Below, in pieces: positions 63,546-64,000 of a DNA stretch of 64,000 nucleotides. Source of the DNA: Desulfomicrobium escambiense DSM 10707 (GTDB lineage: Bacteria > Desulfobacterota > Desulfovibrionia > Desulfovibrionales > Desulfomicrobiaceae); contig NZ_AUAR01000009.1 of assembly GCF_000428825.1 (NCBI RefSeq), positions 112,169-176,168 on the forward strand, written 5' to 3'. The position numbers and the translations under genes are program-made. Position 1 is the stretch's first letter; the number at the start of each line of letters is the position of its first letter. The notes under the pieces are model-generated. The model was not told the origin of the DNA. It saw only the letters and a program-made list of their open reading frames with translations, and searched no databases.

Positions 63546-63573
63546 AAGCCATCCGGTGACGGGTGGCTTTTTT
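63546..63573 (+). terminator. Second hairpin terminator downstream of the tRNAs
   Basis: AAGCCATCC (63546-63554) pairs with GGGTGGCTT (63561-63569), followed by a T run. About 40 bases beyond the first terminator; perhaps a back-up, or the end of a transcript lost when the insertion sequence arrived. Between here and the IS start there is no supported gene. Confidence 0.6.
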
Positions 63574-63750
63574 GTTTGGCTCAAGTACGTATGATCCGGT
63601 TGTGCTTGGATGCATTATGTATGACAAAAGAAGGACTTGCCGGTGGTGCAACATATCTTGTAGGGAATTTGCGATTATTATTCGCGTTCGGAAGCGGTAA
63701 TGCTTTGGAGAAAAGTCAGGGTAGTGTGCGGGATCTTCAGCAAAAAGAAA

Positions 63751-63811
63751 GACCATGGCATGTGTGGGTTGTACCACCAATCCACAACTCCGGGAGGAGT
63801 CTGCCATGGTC
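63751..63811 (+). promoter_or_regulatory. Inverted repeat covering the transposase start codon
   Basis: GACCATGGCA (63751-63760) is perfectly complementary to TGCCATGGTC (63802-63811), which contains the transposase ATG; GTTGT/ACAAC inside adds to the stem. In mRNA coming from outside the element the start codon would be buried in a hairpin, a known device for limiting transposition driven by external transcription. Confidence 0.55.
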
Positions 63812-64000
63812 AGGAAGAATTCTATTCTATCGTCGTCTGAACTGAAAGGGCTTCTTGAAGGCGAACAGGATGTTTTGAAGGAACTCGTGCGTGCGGTTGT
63901 CCAGCAAACGTTGGAGGCCGAGATGGACGCAGCCCTTGGAGCATCCAAGGGTGAGCGCACAGAGGGCCGTCTGGGCTATCGCAGCGGCTATTATGGCCGC
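63806..64000 (+). CDS. IS256-family (Mutator-type) transposase, N-terminal part
   Basis: 65 codons to the window edge, ATG at 63806 with GGGAGGAG upstream. The protein runs VRKNSILSSSELKGLLEGEQ..., then LEAEMDAALGASKGERTEGR and GYRSGYYGR. The segment (L/A)EAEMxxxLGxxKGERxxxRxGYRxGYY is the signature of IS256/Mutator transposases. The catalytic DDE domain lies outside the window. Downstream coordinates are therefore partial. Confidence 0.9.
   Translation, partial: MVRKNSILSSSELKGLLEGEQDVLKELVRAVVQQTLEAEMDAALGASKGERTEGRLGYRSGYYGR

Larger units (their letters stand above)
63721..64000 (+). mobile_element. IS256-family insertion sequence, left end (truncated by window)
   Basis: Identified by its transposase. 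The upstream ~85 bases are non-coding and include an inverted repeat that covers the transposase start codon. The precise left terminal repeat cannot be set without the right end; the start given is approximate. Confidence 0.7.

Overview
The window looks like the chromosome of a GC-rich sulfate-reducer-type bacterium, most likely order Desulfovibrionales (Desulfovibrio/Desulfomicrobium relatives). The basis is the gene content (split glycine decarboxylase gcvPA/gcvPB, hslVU, type III glutamine synthetase, many HDOD, GGDEF and sensor proteins), the tmRNA tag ANDNYDYAMAA and the strong GC bias at third codon positions. The genus is an inference from recall, not a search.

Bases 1 to about 20.5 kb are the right-hand part of an integrated temperate phage; its left end lies outside the window. 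On the minus strand it has a terminase small subunit, small regulators, and a DNA-processing block: primase-helicase, RecD2-like helicase, ERCC4-fold nuclease, DUF669 protein, Sak4-like ATPase and PD-(D/E)XK nuclease. These are followed by a sigma-like factor. Two cargo cassettes interrupt it. The first is a Fic protein plus a 49-residue partner, with its own promoter and opposite orientation (2.4-4.2 kb). The second (14.1-17.4 kb) is a self-contained three-gene operon: a LexA-fold regulator, a 262-residue protein starting Met-Gly, and a 700-residue QueC-like enzyme. It has its own promoter with a palindromic operator inside the -35/-10 spacer and its own terminator. This is the best candidate for an undescribed, probably anti-phage, system. 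A plus-strand module (DUF2924 protein, large serine recombinase, ParB/KorB-like protein) marks the right end, just beyond the tmRNA terminator.

From 20.8 kb the core chromosome runs: ssrA and tRNA-Arg (minus); hslV-hslU behind a sigma-32-like promoter; argB; a DUF2339/DUF3999 envelope pair; an HDOD protein; and the glycine cleavage operon gcvH-gcvPA-gcvPB. Next come a small exported protein, a CvfB-like/DUF1456 pair and a dense signalling region (35.6-49.5 kb). That region holds a sensor with GGDEF and EAL, a chemotaxis receptor, a diguanylate cyclase coupled to UDP-glucose pyrophosphorylase, two unusual histidine-kinase-like proteins and a sigma-54 activator.

From 49.5 kb on are a YfgM-like protein, proA-nadD-Dabb, a 3D-domain protein, an exported MsrB, glycogen phosphorylase and an EAL/HDOD protein. 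Then come a sigma-54-controlled type III glutamine synthetase, an AI-2E family permease, a PfkB sugar/nucleoside kinase, a small membrane protein and the tRNA-Val/tRNA-Asp operon. The window ends inside an IS256-family insertion sequence.
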